Below, one piece after another: positions 8,749-17,404 of a stretch of DNA of 64,000 nucleotides. The translations under genes were made by a program, and so were the position numbers. The notes beneath the pieces are model-generated. The model was not told the DNA's origin, made no database searches, and was given only the letters and a program-made list of their open reading frames with translations. Source of the stretch: Harryflintia acetispora (lineage in GTDB: Bacteria; Bacillota; Clostridia; Oscillospirales; Ruminococcaceae). Each line of letters starts with the position of its first letter. Position 1 is the first letter of the stretch. Location of the stretch: the NCBI GenBank assembly GCA_004340125.1, contig SLUK01000005.1, forward strand, positions 1-64,000, written 5' to 3'.

Positions 8749-9852
8749 TCAACCCTCTTTCGCTTCTTTGATTGCCTGAGAAAGGATGCGGATCACAGTA
8801 TCCGCCCCGCCCCGCATGGGATTGATCCGGATCATCCGCCGCTCGAGCGCGGGGTCCTGCTGGCGGAAGGTGCCCGAGAGGCGGTAGAACATCGGCACGA
8901 ACTCGTATTTTGACTCCGAGCCCACCGGGTGTGGCGCCCCGCCGCAGCCGACGGCGGCCTTCAGCACCTGCGGGGCGATCTCCTCGTCGAACTCGACCAG
9001 GAGCACCTTGCTCTGGGCGTTGGCCAAAAAGGCCTCCTTCACGCCCGCCACCTCGCCGGCACACAGGCGGCGCACCAGCTCGTCGGCCACGTCGCTCTCG
9101 ACCGCCAGCGCGACCGGGGCGTAGATCAGTCCGCGCAGCACCGCCATGGCCTCGTGCCCCTGCACCTGGCTGCCGCCCGAATAATTCCAGGCGCGCACCC
9201 GCTCGATGAGCTCATGCGAGCCGGCCAGCACCCCGACCCCCTCGGGGCCGAGGAGCTTGAAGCTCGAAAAGCTCGACAGGCTCGCCCCGCACTGCACCCC
9301 GATCTGCGGGATCTTCATGACGGCGTAGTTGTCGTCGGTGAGCACCGGCAGCGCGGGACATGCGGCGTGGATCTCCCCGATCACCGCCCCGAGGTCGTAC
9401 CGGTCGTCCGGCTTCTGGCGGGTGACCTGCACGAGCGCCCCCCCAATATCCGGGTTCCCGCGCAGCACCCGCGCGATCTCGCCGGGGGTGTTATAGTCCG
9501 CCTCCACCGGCCGCAGGTTCATCGTCTCGATGGTGACCTTGGTGGTGGGATAGATGGGCGCCTTGTGCACCAGCAGCTTTCCGCCGTTATGCATAAAGCT
9601 CGTCAGCCCCCAACGGATGGCCCCGGTCCCGGCCCCGCGCACCAGGGTTGCATCCTCGGCTCCGAACACCTCTGCGATGACCTGTTCGGCCTTGTGGGTG
9701 GCGACGGGGCGGTTGAGCCCCTCCGACACGCCGAGATCGCCGAGGGAAAGGACCGCCCGCCCGTCGAAGTGGCGGGTGACGGCGTCCACGACCCGGAACT
9801 GGAGCTGTTTGGCCTCCTCGAGACTGACGGAGTGCAGCGGGTAAGTCTTCAT
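8749..9852 (-). CDS. yhfS: YhfS-like aminotransferase-fold PLP enzyme
   Basis: 367 residues of the fold-I PLP family. A glycine-rich VRGAGTGAIRW cofactor loop (about 71-81), VLTDDNYAVMK with the pyridine-binding Asp (173/174), and SSFKLLGPEG with the probable internal-aldimine Lys199 are visible. Related proteins act as aminotransferases, lyases or selenocysteine-synthase-like enzymes; the YhfS substrate is unknown. The ATG at 9852 is preceded by a GGGGGA stretch. It lies between the phosphotriesterase-like gene and yhfX in the operon. Confidence 0.87.
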   Translation of the reverse strand: MKTYPLHSVSLEEAKQLQFRVVDAVTRHFDGRAVLSLGDLGVSEGLNRPVATHKAEQVIAEVFGAEDATLVRGAGTGAIRWGLTSFMHNGGKLLVHKAPIYPTTKVTIETMNLRPVEADYNTPGEIARVLRGNPDIGGALVQVTRQKPDDRYDLGAVIGEIHAACPALPVLTDDNYAVMKIPQIGVQCGASLSSFSSFKLLGPEGVGVLAGSHELIERVRAWNYSGGSQVQGHEAMAVLRGLIYAPVALAVESDVADELVRRLCAGEVAGVKEAFLANAQSKVLLVEFDEEIAPQVLKAAVGCGGAPHPVGSESKYEFVPMFYRLSGTFRQQDPALERRMIRINPMRGGADTVIRILSQAIKEAKEG

Positions 9853-9943
9853 CTGGAATGATCCCCCAATCCTCCCGCATGAGCGCGGGCTTCGTGAAGG
9901 GGCGCCAAGCGCTCCCGAAAGGAACCGCCCGGCGCCCGATTCG

Positions 9944-10861
9944 TCACTCTCCCTGCCGGATATCCAAAATCCTGGCGGGATTTTTGCACAGTAATTTGTC
10001 GAGCGTCCTCTCGTCCACCCCGCGCTCACGCAGCATGGGCAGGAAGTAGCCCAGCACCGCGGTGTAGCCGAGGCCGCCCTCCTCGATGAGGTAGGAGCGC
10101 CGCGAGACGTCCTCGCTGAGCAGCAGATGGTCCTCATACCCCGCTTCGAGCAGCTTTAGCAGGTCGTCGGCGCGCGCCTCGTCGCTGAGGTAGGCGCCCT
10201 TGCCCACCGTGTCGATGGCGAGGTTTACCCCGCGCTCAAGCAGGCTCTTTTGATAGCCGGCGTCGTGGCTGAGGTCGGTGTGACCGAGGATGATCTTATC
10301 CGTCTGCATCCCTTGCGAGAGGAACAGCTCGATCTGCTCGTGACCGAGCCTGCCCATCTGGCAATGGGTGCTCACCGCGCAGCCGCATTCGGCCGAGGCC
10401 ATCCCGGCTGCCACGAGGACCTTTTCCTCAGAGGGATAGATTTTCTCCTCCGAGGTGGCCACCTCGGCGATCAGCCCGGCGCGAATGCCGGTCTCCCCGA
10501 TCCCCTCTTTGACCTCGCGCAGAAAGAGGGCGCAAAGCTCCTGTGCCGGGGCGGTCTTTACCCACTCGCTGTGGTACTCCTTGAGGTAGAAGCCGGTGGA
10601 GCAGACGATCTGCACGCCGGTTTTTTCCGAGAGGCGGCGCAGAGCCAGCACATCCCGGCCCATGTCGTTGGTGGTGACCTCGACGGCGCTGCGGCAGCCG
10701 AGCGCGCGGGCCTTTAAAAGCTCCCTCTCCACCTGCCCCATGTCCTCGAGCACCGAGTAGTCGTCGTGGCGCACCACGCGCAGATCGACCGCGAAATGCT
10801 CATGCGCCATGGTGACCCCGAGCTGCTCTTTCTTGATATCTCCGGTTACGGTATGAATCAT
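9944..10861 (-). CDS. php: Phosphotriesterase-homology protein (Php/YhfV)
   Basis: 305 residues, amidohydrolase superfamily. Metal ligands are His20 and His22 in TMAHEHF, Glu133 in LIAEVATSE, His166 in VSTHC, His194 in ILGHTD and Asp251 in LSEDVSRRS. The bridging ligand is Glu rather than the carboxylated Lys of organophosphate-degrading phosphotriesterase, as in E. coli Php, so a lactonase- or esterase-like natural substrate is more likely than organophosphates. ATG 10861 lies about 13 nt after AAGGAG, somewhat far. A central catabolic enzyme of the yhf-type operon. Confidence 0.9.
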   Translation of the reverse strand: MIHTVTGDIKKEQLGVTMAHEHFAVDLRVVRHDDYSVLEDMGQVERELLKARALGCRSAVEVTTNDMGRDVLALRRLSEKTGVQIVCSTGFYLKEYHSEWVKTAPAQELCALFLREVKEGIGETGIRAGLIAEVATSEEKIYPSEEKVLVAAGMASAECGCAVSTHCQMGRLGHEQIELFLSQGMQTDKIILGHTDLSHDAGYQKSLLERGVNLAIDTVGKGAYLSDEARADDLLKLLEAGYEDHLLLSEDVSRRSYLIEEGGLGYTAVLGYFLPMLRERGVDERTLDKLLCKNPARILDIRQGE

Positions 10862-10895
10862 GGAAAACCGATACTCCTTACGCGAAGCGTTTATA

Positions 10896-12188
10896 CTAGG
10901 CGATTGGGACGAAGAGCCCCAGCACGCACAGAATGTTGAGAATGATACCCGTTGCAATGGCGGCGACCGGGCCGATGGCCATCTTCATGATCCGTCTGCC
11001 GGTCATCTCGTTGATGAAGTAGATCATCGCGCCGATGAAGAAGCCGGTGTAGCCGCCCATCTTGACGACGGCGTTGATCGCGCCGATGAGCAGGGCGAAC
11101 TCCATCACGGTGGTCATCGAGGAGCGGATGCTGTCCGAAGCCTCGCGGATGGACGGGAACTTCCCTAAGAACTTGCCGATCAGGCCGAGCAGCATGACCT
11201 CGACGAGGATCATCAGAGCGCCGCCGATGGCCGCGAAGATCGGGTTGGGCATGAGGTAGCCGATCGGGTAGACGAAGGTGAGGCCGGCCACGCCGTAAAC
11301 GCCGGTGGTGATGGCGGTGGTGGCGATCAGCGGGATGAACCCGAGGCCGCGCATGAACTCGGCCAGGGCCGCCTGGCTGACCAGCGCGTTGTTGCCGGTC
11401 TTGTAGGCCTCGGCCAGGGTATAGATCGAGACCTCGCTGCCCGCGAAGACGCCGATGTTACAGGCAACCGCGATAAAGGCGCCGCCGATCATCAGGAACA
11501 CGACGTTCTTGCGGATACGCGCGATACGCTCGGTAAAGACGTTGTCCTCCTCCTCATTCTTCGGGAGCTTGCTCTGGGTGTCCTTCGCGATGGCGAAGAT
11601 GATGAGCAGCAGCACGCCGACGAAGATCTGGATGGACTCGACGTAGATGGTGGTGAAGCGCACGATCAGGATACGCACGATAAAGGTGATCGCGGTGGCG
11701 GTGACACCCTTCTTGGCGCCGAACTGCATGAAGATGGCGACCAGCGGGAAGAGCGCGAAGCCGGAAACCACCGGGTCGCTCAGGGCGCCCATTGCGCCGA
11801 TGAAGTCAACCGGCAGCGAGGTGAGCGCGGTGTTGATCAGCCCCAGCGCGGAGACGGTCAGCGCCCCCCACGCGCCGCCGAGCAGCGCCGCGAGCCACTT
11901 GCGGTTGGCGATGATCCCCAGCACGTCGGTGGTCAAGAAGAGCAGCCAGGGGTTGAGTATGCCGGTGGCCACGGTGTGGGCGATACCGACCGACGCGATA
12001 AAGCCGACGCTCAGGCCGAAGGCGACCGAAGCCATCTCCGGACGCTTCATGCGCCCCTCGATAAACTCCGGCAGTACCGGACGGATTCCGTCATGGAATA
12101 CCGCGACGCCCAGATGTGCCATCAGGGCGGTTGCCGCGCACAGCAGCGTGACGACGATGAGATTCAGTGCCGAAAATTCAACTGTCAT
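10896..12188 (-). CDS. yhfT: YhfT-like multispanning membrane protein, probable transporter
   Basis: 430 residues, almost all hydrophobic, with about 11-12 membrane segments and no soluble domain. Sequence blocks such as GAINAVVKMGGYTGFFIGAMIYFINEMTGRR and the glycine-rich start are in keeping with the YhfT family of E. coli. The operon has no other transporter, so YhfT probably imports the substrate; no transport experiment is known to me. GGGAGG precedes the ATG. Confidence 0.82.
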   Translation of the reverse strand: MTVEFSALNLIVVTLLCAATALMAHLGVAVFHDGIRPVLPEFIEGRMKRPEMASVAFGLSVGFIASVGIAHTVATGILNPWLLFLTTDVLGIIANRKWLAALLGGAWGALTVSALGLINTALTSLPVDFIGAMGALSDPVVSGFALFPLVAIFMQFGAKKGVTATAITFIVRILIVRFTTIYVESIQIFVGVLLLIIFAIAKDTQSKLPKNEEEDNVFTERIARIRKNVVFLMIGGAFIAVACNIGVFAGSEVSIYTLAEAYKTGNNALVSQAALAEFMRGLGFIPLIATTAITTGVYGVAGLTFVYPIGYLMPNPIFAAIGGALMILVEVMLLGLIGKFLGKFPSIREASDSIRSSMTTVMEFALLIGAINAVVKMGGYTGFFIGAMIYFINEMTGRRIMKMAIGPVAAIATGIILNILCVLGLFVPIA

Positions 12189-12212
12189 TGCCTAACCCTC
12201 CCAAAGTTTCTG

Positions 12213-12575
12213 TTATTTCTGATGTTCCAGCAGCGCTTCCACCAGGACGGGGATGGTCCCATCAATCGAATCCACTGCCAGGCCAAAAGCGATTTTGCCA
12301 TCGCTGATGAACTTTTCCACCTCTTCTTTTTTCGCCACATGGCCGTTTTTGGCCACCGTGCAGCATTTGGAGTAGCCGATCATTCCGATGAGGATCGAAA
12401 TCGCCGCGCCTCCCCCGCTCTCACAGCCGCCTATGTAGTAATCCACCTCGCCCTTCTTGAGCATGGGGACCGCGCCGATGTCGGTGGTGATCACCGTCTC
12501 GATCTTCCCGTCCGACGCTTTCTTGATCGCGGCTTCCATCTCGTTTTTCTTCATCCCGCCGATCGCGATTTTCAT
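12213..12575 (-). CDS. yhfU: YhfU-like small protein (DUF2620)
   Basis: 120 residues, beginning MKIAIGGMKKNEMEAAI, with a glycine-rich centre YYIGGCESGGGAAISI and two cysteines in SKCCTV. It matches the DUF2620/YhfU family, known only as a neighbour of YhfT and Php. Its size and position next to the transporter suggest an accessory or carrier role, but no function is established. AAAGGAGG precedes the start. Confidence 0.85.
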   Translation of the reverse strand: MKIAIGGMKKNEMEAAIKKASDGKIETVITTDIGAVPMLKKGEVDYYIGGCESGGGAAISILIGMIGYSKCCTVAKNGHVAKKEEVEKFISDGKIAFGLAVDSIDGTIPVLVEALLEHQK

Positions 12576-12617
12576 ATGGATTCCTCCTTTATCAGATGGT
12601 AATTCCCTGCGTCCCGT

Positions 12618-12980
12618 TTAACTTTCAAGCTGGCTGAGCACCTGTACAACATGTACGAGGAAGAACTGCCGCTCCTCCTCGGGAAGCGCCGCCGTCAGGG
12701 TCTCGAGCAGCCGGGCAACGATCTTTTGCGCGCGCTCATACTCCGGTTCCTCGGCCGCCTGGGCGTACACCTCGGGGTCGAGCGGCTCGACCGCCTCGCC
12801 GGTGCGCACCCGCCGCAGCGCGGCGCCGATATGGGTGATCATCACCCCGGCGTTTTCTTCGGTGAGGGCGATCCCGAATTCATCTTTGAAGAGCCGCACC
12901 ACCGCGCACAGGTCCTTGTGCTCCTGTTCGCTGGAAAGACCGCACTCCTTCATGATGTCGATCCGCTCCATGATATCCAA
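12618..12980 (-). CDS. yhfY: YhfY-like PRD-domain protein
   Basis: 120 residues with one PTS-regulation-domain-like helical region (EFGIALTEENAGVMITHIGAALRR, about 35-58, containing the typical conserved His). PRDs in transcription factors are phosphorylated by PTS proteins; here the domain stands alone, so it may modulate the adjacent YhfZ regulator (inference). A TTG start at 12980 fits AAGGAGG 7 nt upstream; the ATG three codons later is the alternative. It lies 14 bp after yhfZ. Confidence 0.8.
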   Translation of the reverse strand: MDIMERIDIMKECGLSSEQEHKDLCAVVRLFKDEFGIALTEENAGVMITHIGAALRRVRTGEAVEPLDPEVYAQAAEEPEYERAQKIVARLLETLTAALPEEERQFFLVHVVQVLSQLES

Positions 12981-12994
12981 AACAGTTCCTCCTT

Positions 12995-13912
12995 TTAATA
13001 GTGCGGGGTGATCTTCCCCTCGAGCACCTCTTTTTGATAGCGCAATACGCTCTCCCGCTCGAGCAGCCGCCGCAAAAGATGGTAGACCAGCTCGTTGTCC
13101 CTGCGGCAGATGACCACCGCCTCGGTGTCCACCACGCTGAACATCCGGTCATCCAGCAGCTTGTATTTCAGATGGTTGCCCACCAGGTCGATGTCGTCCA
13201 GATTCCAGACCGCCGCGTCGATCTTGAGCGTATTGAGGTAATGGATGATCTGGTTGTAGATCAGCGGCACGTATTCCACGTCGCTGCCGCCAAAGTAGGC
13301 GCGGGTCAGGGTTTTCTGGTCCACCGAGGTGTTGTCTACCCCCACCCGGTGGATCCCGGTCTTGTCGTAGTCCTCCCGCACCAGCAGCACATGCCTGCCG
13401 ACATAACTGTAGTGGCCGAAGTTTTCCACGATCCTCACCGGCTCGCCCCGGTCGATATAATATTGCGCGGTCAGCTGCGACATGACGGCAAAGTCGTACC
13501 TTCTTTCCGCCAGGCCCTCCAGGCGGTGGTCGGAGCCGTGCATGAAGGCGAGAACGGCACTGAGCCCGCTGTTTTGCAATGTTTCATAAATCCCGGTCGC
13601 CAGCCCCTCGTACTTCTTGGAATAGGGCAGCGGCATGACCCCCACCAGGGTCTGGACCCCGGCGAACTCGATCAGCTTGATCCGGTCCAAAAAGGTGAGA
13701 AAGGTCCCCATATGCCCCCTGGGCTGGAGCGTGATCGCCCCCTCCTCGCGCAGCAGGGAAAAGGCGGTCTGAACCGTACCCCGCGAGACGCCGTAGCGCT
13801 CGGAGAGCTCGACCACCGTGGGCACGCGGTCCCCTTCATCGAGCGCGATGAGCTCGGCGGCAACCTTCTGGGTGATGATCCCCACCTTTTGAATGAGTTT
13901 TCCTTTCTCCAC
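12995..13912 (-). CDS. yhfZ: YhfZ-like GntR-type transcriptional regulator
   Basis: About 305 residues: an N-terminal winged helix (VPTVVELSERYGVSRGTVQTAFSLLREEGAI, a GntR-type reading head) followed by a periplasmic-binding-protein-like sensor domain (YDFAVMSQLTAQYYIDRG, WNLDDIDLVG). GTG at 13912 is chosen because GGGAGGA lies 7 nt before it; the in-frame ATG at 13933 has no Shine-Dalgarno. First gene of the yhf-type operon, so it probably autoregulates it through AT-rich palindromes upstream. Confidence 0.87.
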   Translation of the reverse strand: MEKGKLIQKVGIITQKVAAELIALDEGDRVPTVVELSERYGVSRGTVQTAFSLLREEGAITLQPRGHMGTFLTFLDRIKLIEFAGVQTLVGVMPLPYSKKYEGLATGIYETLQNSGLSAVLAFMHGSDHRLEGLAERRYDFAVMSQLTAQYYIDRGEPVRIVENFGHYSYVGRHVLLVREDYDKTGIHRVGVDNTSVDQKTLTRAYFGGSDVEYVPLIYNQIIHYLNTLKIDAAVWNLDDIDLVGNHLKYKLLDDRMFSVVDTEAVVICRRDNELVYHLLRRLLERESVLRYQKEVLEGKITPHY

Positions 13913-13950
13913 TGAACTTCCTCCCTGTGACATCCGCTTGAAAGCTCAAT

Positions 13951-13966
13951 ATACGAAATTTTGTAT
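13951..13966. promoter_or_regulatory. Near-perfect palindrome, candidate YhfZ operator
   Basis: ATACGAAATTTTGTAT is palindromic except for one base pair. It lies just upstream of the yhfZ ribosome-binding site, and a similar element, ATTTGTACGAAAT, is at 14078-14090. Confidence 0.4.
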
Positions 13967-14143
13967 TTTTCGCTTTCATCATATCATCGGTTTTCTGGAA
14001 TTGCTAGTGGCAAAGATTCCAAAAGCAACGCCGCTTTTTGTGCGAATCAACTATTTCTATTTACAAAATACTGTTAAATTTGTACGAAATACTTTATCTT
14101 TGTATTTTCATTATATGCCCTCCCCCGCACCAGCATGCCATCT

Positions 14144-14172
14144 ATTATACTGAATTTATTTTATTTTGTAAA
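14144..14172 (-). promoter_or_regulatory. Sigma-A promoter for yhfZ and the operon
   Basis: On the minus strand TTTACA (14172-14167), 17 bp, TATAAT (14149-14144). It is the best-scoring pair in the gap and points at yhfZ. Confidence 0.65.
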
Positions 14173-14251
14173 TTCAATTTATGCCGTCACAGTTTGTCCA
14201 TAATTATATGGAAAATTATTTATATTTCCGTCTGAAAAAGACGAAAAAAAA

Positions 14252-14280
14252 CGCCCGGCCAAAAAATTTTTGGCCGGGCG
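14252..14280 (-). terminator. Terminator of the minus-strand sugar-acid operon
   Basis: A 9-bp GC stem extended by A/T pairs, followed on the minus strand by eight T residues, 18 bp after the glucarate dehydratase stop. Confidence 0.92.
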
Positions 14281-14298
14281 CGAGGCTCTTTACTTTTT

Positions 14299-15633
14299 TC
14301 AGCGGATCAGGCAGGGCCGCTTGGGGTCGAAGGTCCAGCCCGGGATCAGATACTGCATTGCCGCCGCATCGTCGCGGTCGTGCCGCCCGAGCTTACAGTA
14401 AAGCGCATGGGCCGCCAGAATCCGGTCCATGTCGGCCTCTACCCCGAGCCCCGGACGGTCCGGGAGTTCGATATACCCGTTTTTAATCTCCATCGGCTCC
14501 CTGGTCAGGTACTGCCCGTCCTGCCAGATCCAGTGGGTGTCCATCGCGGTGATTTCGCCGGGGACGGCCGCCGCCGTCTGGGCGAAGATGGCCAGCGAAA
14601 TGTCGAAGTGGTTGTTCGAGTGGCTGCCCCATTGTAATCCGAAATCCCGGAGCACCTGGCCGGCGCGCACCGACCCCTCCATCGTCCAGAAATGCGGGTC
14701 GGCCAGCACAATGTCCACGCTGTGGGAGAGGACGCTGTGCCGCAGCTGCCGCCAGTCGGTGGCGATCATGTTGGTGGCCACCGGCAGTCCGGTCTGCCGC
14801 TTGAATTCGGCCATGATCTCCCGCCCGGAAAAGCCCTGCTCGCCCGAGCAGGGGTCCTCGCAGTAGGAGAGGATCCCCCGCATCCCGCGGCAGAGTTCGA
14901 CTGCCCGCCGCAGGCTCCAGGCCCCGTTCGGGTCGATGTTGATCCGTGCGGCTGGGAATTCCCTTTTGAGCAGGCGCACGGTCTCCATCTCCCGCTCGCC
15001 GTCTTGCACCCCGCCCTTGAGCTTCAAGCATTCAAAGCCGTAGCGCTCCTTGGCGGCATGCGCCTGCTCCAGGATTTCTTCCGGCTCGAGCGCTTTGCTG
15101 CAGCGCTGGCGAAACCAGCGCTCATTGCTGCCGCGCTCGTCCAGATAGGGCAGCGGCGTGCGGCCCTTATCCGCCACGTAGAAGAGGTAGCCGAGGGTCT
15201 GTATTTTCTCCCGCTGCCGTCCCCCGCCCAGCAGGGCGCTGACCGGCAGGCCCATAAACTTTCCCAGCAGGTCGAGCAGGGCGCTCTCCACCGCCGTTTC
15301 GGCGTGGACGACGAACTGCAGCTTTTTAAGGTCCAGCCCCTGCAGCCCCTCGCCGTCGCCCCCTTCGTGCAGGCGGCCAAGGTCGCGCAGAATCTCCTTA
15401 TACTCCCCGACCGCGCGCCCCACGACCAGCTCCCGGCTCCCTTCGAGCGCCGCAGTGATCGCGTCCCCGCCGTGCACCTCCCCGAGGCCGGTGTTGCCCG
15501 AGGAGTCGGTGAGCAAAACGATGTTGCGGGTGAAAAAGGGCGCGTGGGCGCCGCTCAGGGTCAGCAGCATGCTGTCATAGCCCGCCACCGGGATGACCTG
15601 CATACCGGTGATGATGGGGGTTCCTCTCTCCAT
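14299..15633 (-). CDS. gudD: Glucarate dehydratase (GudD family), paralogue 1
   Basis: 444 residues of the enolase superfamily. It opens with the GudD signature MQVIPVAGYDSMLLTLSGAH and ends in PGWTFDPKRPC. All catalytic residues are present: Lys204/Lys206 (KLKG), metal ligands Asp234, Glu259 and Asn288, His338 in SHSNNH, and Asp365. Expected reaction: D-glucarate or L-idarate to 5-keto-4-deoxyglucarate. It follows the amidohydrolase by 16 bp and closes the operon. A second GudD with all the same residues is encoded at 21088; the two may differ in substrate. Confidence 0.93.
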   Translation of the reverse strand: MERGTPIITGMQVIPVAGYDSMLLTLSGAHAPFFTRNIVLLTDSSGNTGLGEVHGGDAITAALEGSRELVVGRAVGEYKEILRDLGRLHEGGDGEGLQGLDLKKLQFVVHAETAVESALLDLLGKFMGLPVSALLGGGRQREKIQTLGYLFYVADKGRTPLPYLDERGSNERWFRQRCSKALEPEEILEQAHAAKERYGFECLKLKGGVQDGEREMETVRLLKREFPAARINIDPNGAWSLRRAVELCRGMRGILSYCEDPCSGEQGFSGREIMAEFKRQTGLPVATNMIATDWRQLRHSVLSHSVDIVLADPHFWTMEGSVRAGQVLRDFGLQWGSHSNNHFDISLAIFAQTAAAVPGEITAMDTHWIWQDGQYLTREPMEIKNGYIELPDRPGLGVEADMDRILAAHALYCKLGRHDRDDAAAMQYLIPGWTFDPKRPCLIR

Positions 15634-15649
15634 TTGTCCGCCTCCCGCG

Positions 15650-17374
15650 TCACTTGGATTCGTAAACGATCTCGCCGTCGAAGACGGTGCGCAGCACCCT
15701 GGTGCGCTCGATCATCAACGGGTCGCAGTGGAAGATGTCCTGACTGAGCTCCAGAAAATCGGCGTACTTTCCGACCTCCAGGCTGCCGAGCATATCTTCT
15801 TTAAACATCGCGTAGGCCGCGTTGATGGTGTAGGAGCGCACCATCTCGAGCACCGAGACCCGCTCATCCGGCCCCAGCAGCCATTTGGGGTCATCGGCGT
15901 CGGTGATCGGCTCCACCCCGTATTTTTCGGGCGAATAGAGGTTGCGGGTCACCCCGGCCTCGATCGCCTGGAAGGGGTTCGGGTCCACGGTCGAGGGCTC
16001 GTCGGAGGAGTTGGTCACGACGATCCCGGCCTCGAATAAGCTGCGCAGGGGGTAGACCCGCTCTGCCCGCTCGGGCCCGAGCATGGGCAGCAGCTCCTCC
16101 TCCCAGACCCCCGGCTCCTTGAAATGCCAGAAGGTCTGCACCGCGGCGGTGCAATGAAGCGCGGCCAGCCGGGGGATGTCCCGGGGCTTTGTCACGTCGA
16201 GGTGCGCGACCCCGGTGCGCCAGTCGCCCTCGCCCGCCTCACGCTGCGCCTGCCCGATGCAGTCGAGCGCCACGCTGGTGCTCTCGTCCCCGATCGAGTG
16301 GATATGGATTTGCAGCCCCCGGCGCAGCGCGCCGAGAAAGGCGGCGGCGAGCTTTTCGCGCTCCCACAAAAAGTAGCCGCACTGCGCCTCTTCGCCGGGC
16401 GCCGCATTGCTGTAGGGCTCGGAGAGGTAGGCGGTCCCGCCGCCGGTGGTGCCGTCGCCAAAGAACTTGGCCACCCGCAGATCGAGCCGCTCGGAGCGGT
16501 ACTCCTCCCGCTTTCTCGCGATGTAATCGAGCTGCTCCCCGATCTCCCGCTCGGGGTAGACCGTCAGCGAGGCGCTCACCCGCATCTTGAGCTCCCCGCG
16601 CCCGTCGAGCTCATGCATGGCCGCGACCGGGTTCGGGGTGATCTGCCCGGACATCGACATCATCCCGGTGTAGCCGAAGCGGTGCATCTGCTCCTGATAG
16701 GCGCGCAGCGCGACCATGTCCTGTTCTTCGCTGAAACGCGGGCGTGGGATCTCCACCCCCTGGATGTCACAGATCGTTCCCCAGAGCTCCCCGTCTTCAT
16801 CATGGTGGATCACCCCGGACGCGGGGACGGTGTCCCTCTCCACCCCGAACAGGGAGAAGCCCTTGGAATTGACCCACCAGCTGTGCCCCTCCATCGCCTG
16901 GATGACGATGGGCTTATCCTTACAGACCTCGTCGAGCCACTCCTTTTTCGGACCCCGCCAGTCCCCGGCGATCTTATTGGAATAGCCGAAGCCGAAATAC
17001 CGGTCCATCCCGGGGTGGGCCTCAATGAAGTCCCGGGCGGCCGCGACGGCCTCCTCCTTCGTTTCAGCGTCCCCCATAAAGATGGTAAACATCTTCTTTT
17101 CCAGCACGCCCGGGGCGTGGGTATGGGTGTCGATCATGCCGGGCAGGACCGTGTGCCCGCAAAGGTCGTGCAGCCGGGTGCCCTCGCCCCGCAGGGCAAA
17201 GACCTCCTCCTCGCCGCCCACCGCGGCGATCCGCCCGCCCTTGACGGCCAGCGCTCCGGCCGTGCGGTTTTCCTGATCAATTGTATAGATGGTCCCGCCG
17301 AACCAGATGTCGTCTGCCGGCCCGGGAGGTCCCGGCAGCGGCCTGGGGCTTACGTATACCCTGTCTTGCTCCAT
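15650..17374 (-). CDS. YtcJ-type metal-dependent amidohydrolase
   Basis: 574 residues, amidohydrolase family 3. The metal-binding DTHTH (in LPGMIDTHTHAPG, about residue 84), later HIHSIGDE, GVAHLDV and the NSSDEPS acid complete the usual set. Relatives hydrolyse N-acyl or carbamoyl bonds, or cyclic amides; the substrate is rarely known. It sits between a YfcC transporter and glucarate dehydratase, so it may release a sugar acid from an amide or conjugate before dehydration (inference). GGAGGGG lies 7 nt before the ATG. Confidence 0.85.
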   Translation of the reverse strand: MEQDRVYVSPRPLPGPPGPADDIWFGGTIYTIDQENRTAGALAVKGGRIAAVGGEEEVFALRGEGTRLHDLCGHTVLPGMIDTHTHAPGVLEKKMFTIFMGDAETKEEAVAAARDFIEAHPGMDRYFGFGYSNKIAGDWRGPKKEWLDEVCKDKPIVIQAMEGHSWWVNSKGFSLFGVERDTVPASGVIHHDEDGELWGTICDIQGVEIPRPRFSEEQDMVALRAYQEQMHRFGYTGMMSMSGQITPNPVAAMHELDGRGELKMRVSASLTVYPEREIGEQLDYIARKREEYRSERLDLRVAKFFGDGTTGGGTAYLSEPYSNAAPGEEAQCGYFLWEREKLAAAFLGALRRGLQIHIHSIGDESTSVALDCIGQAQREAGEGDWRTGVAHLDVTKPRDIPRLAALHCTAAVQTFWHFKEPGVWEEELLPMLGPERAERVYPLRSLFEAGIVVTNSSDEPSTVDPNPFQAIEAGVTRNLYSPEKYGVEPITDADDPKWLLGPDERVSVLEMVRSYTINAAYAMFKEDMLGSLEVGKYADFLELSQDIFHCDPLMIERTRVLRTVFDGEIVYESK

Positions 17375-17404
17375 AAAGAGCCCCTCCTTTCCAAAGGTGC
17401 GCGA

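Larger units (their letters stand above)
13913..14251. promoter_or_regulatory. AT-rich control region of the yhf-type operon
   Basis: A 340-bp non-coding, strikingly AT-rich stretch. It holds a minus-strand promoter (14144-14172) and a set of related palindromes built on TTTGTA/TACAAA or ACGAAAT: 13951-13966, 14058-14070 and 14078-14090. These are candidate YhfZ operators. The predicted leader to yhfZ is about 225 nt. Confidence 0.5.
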
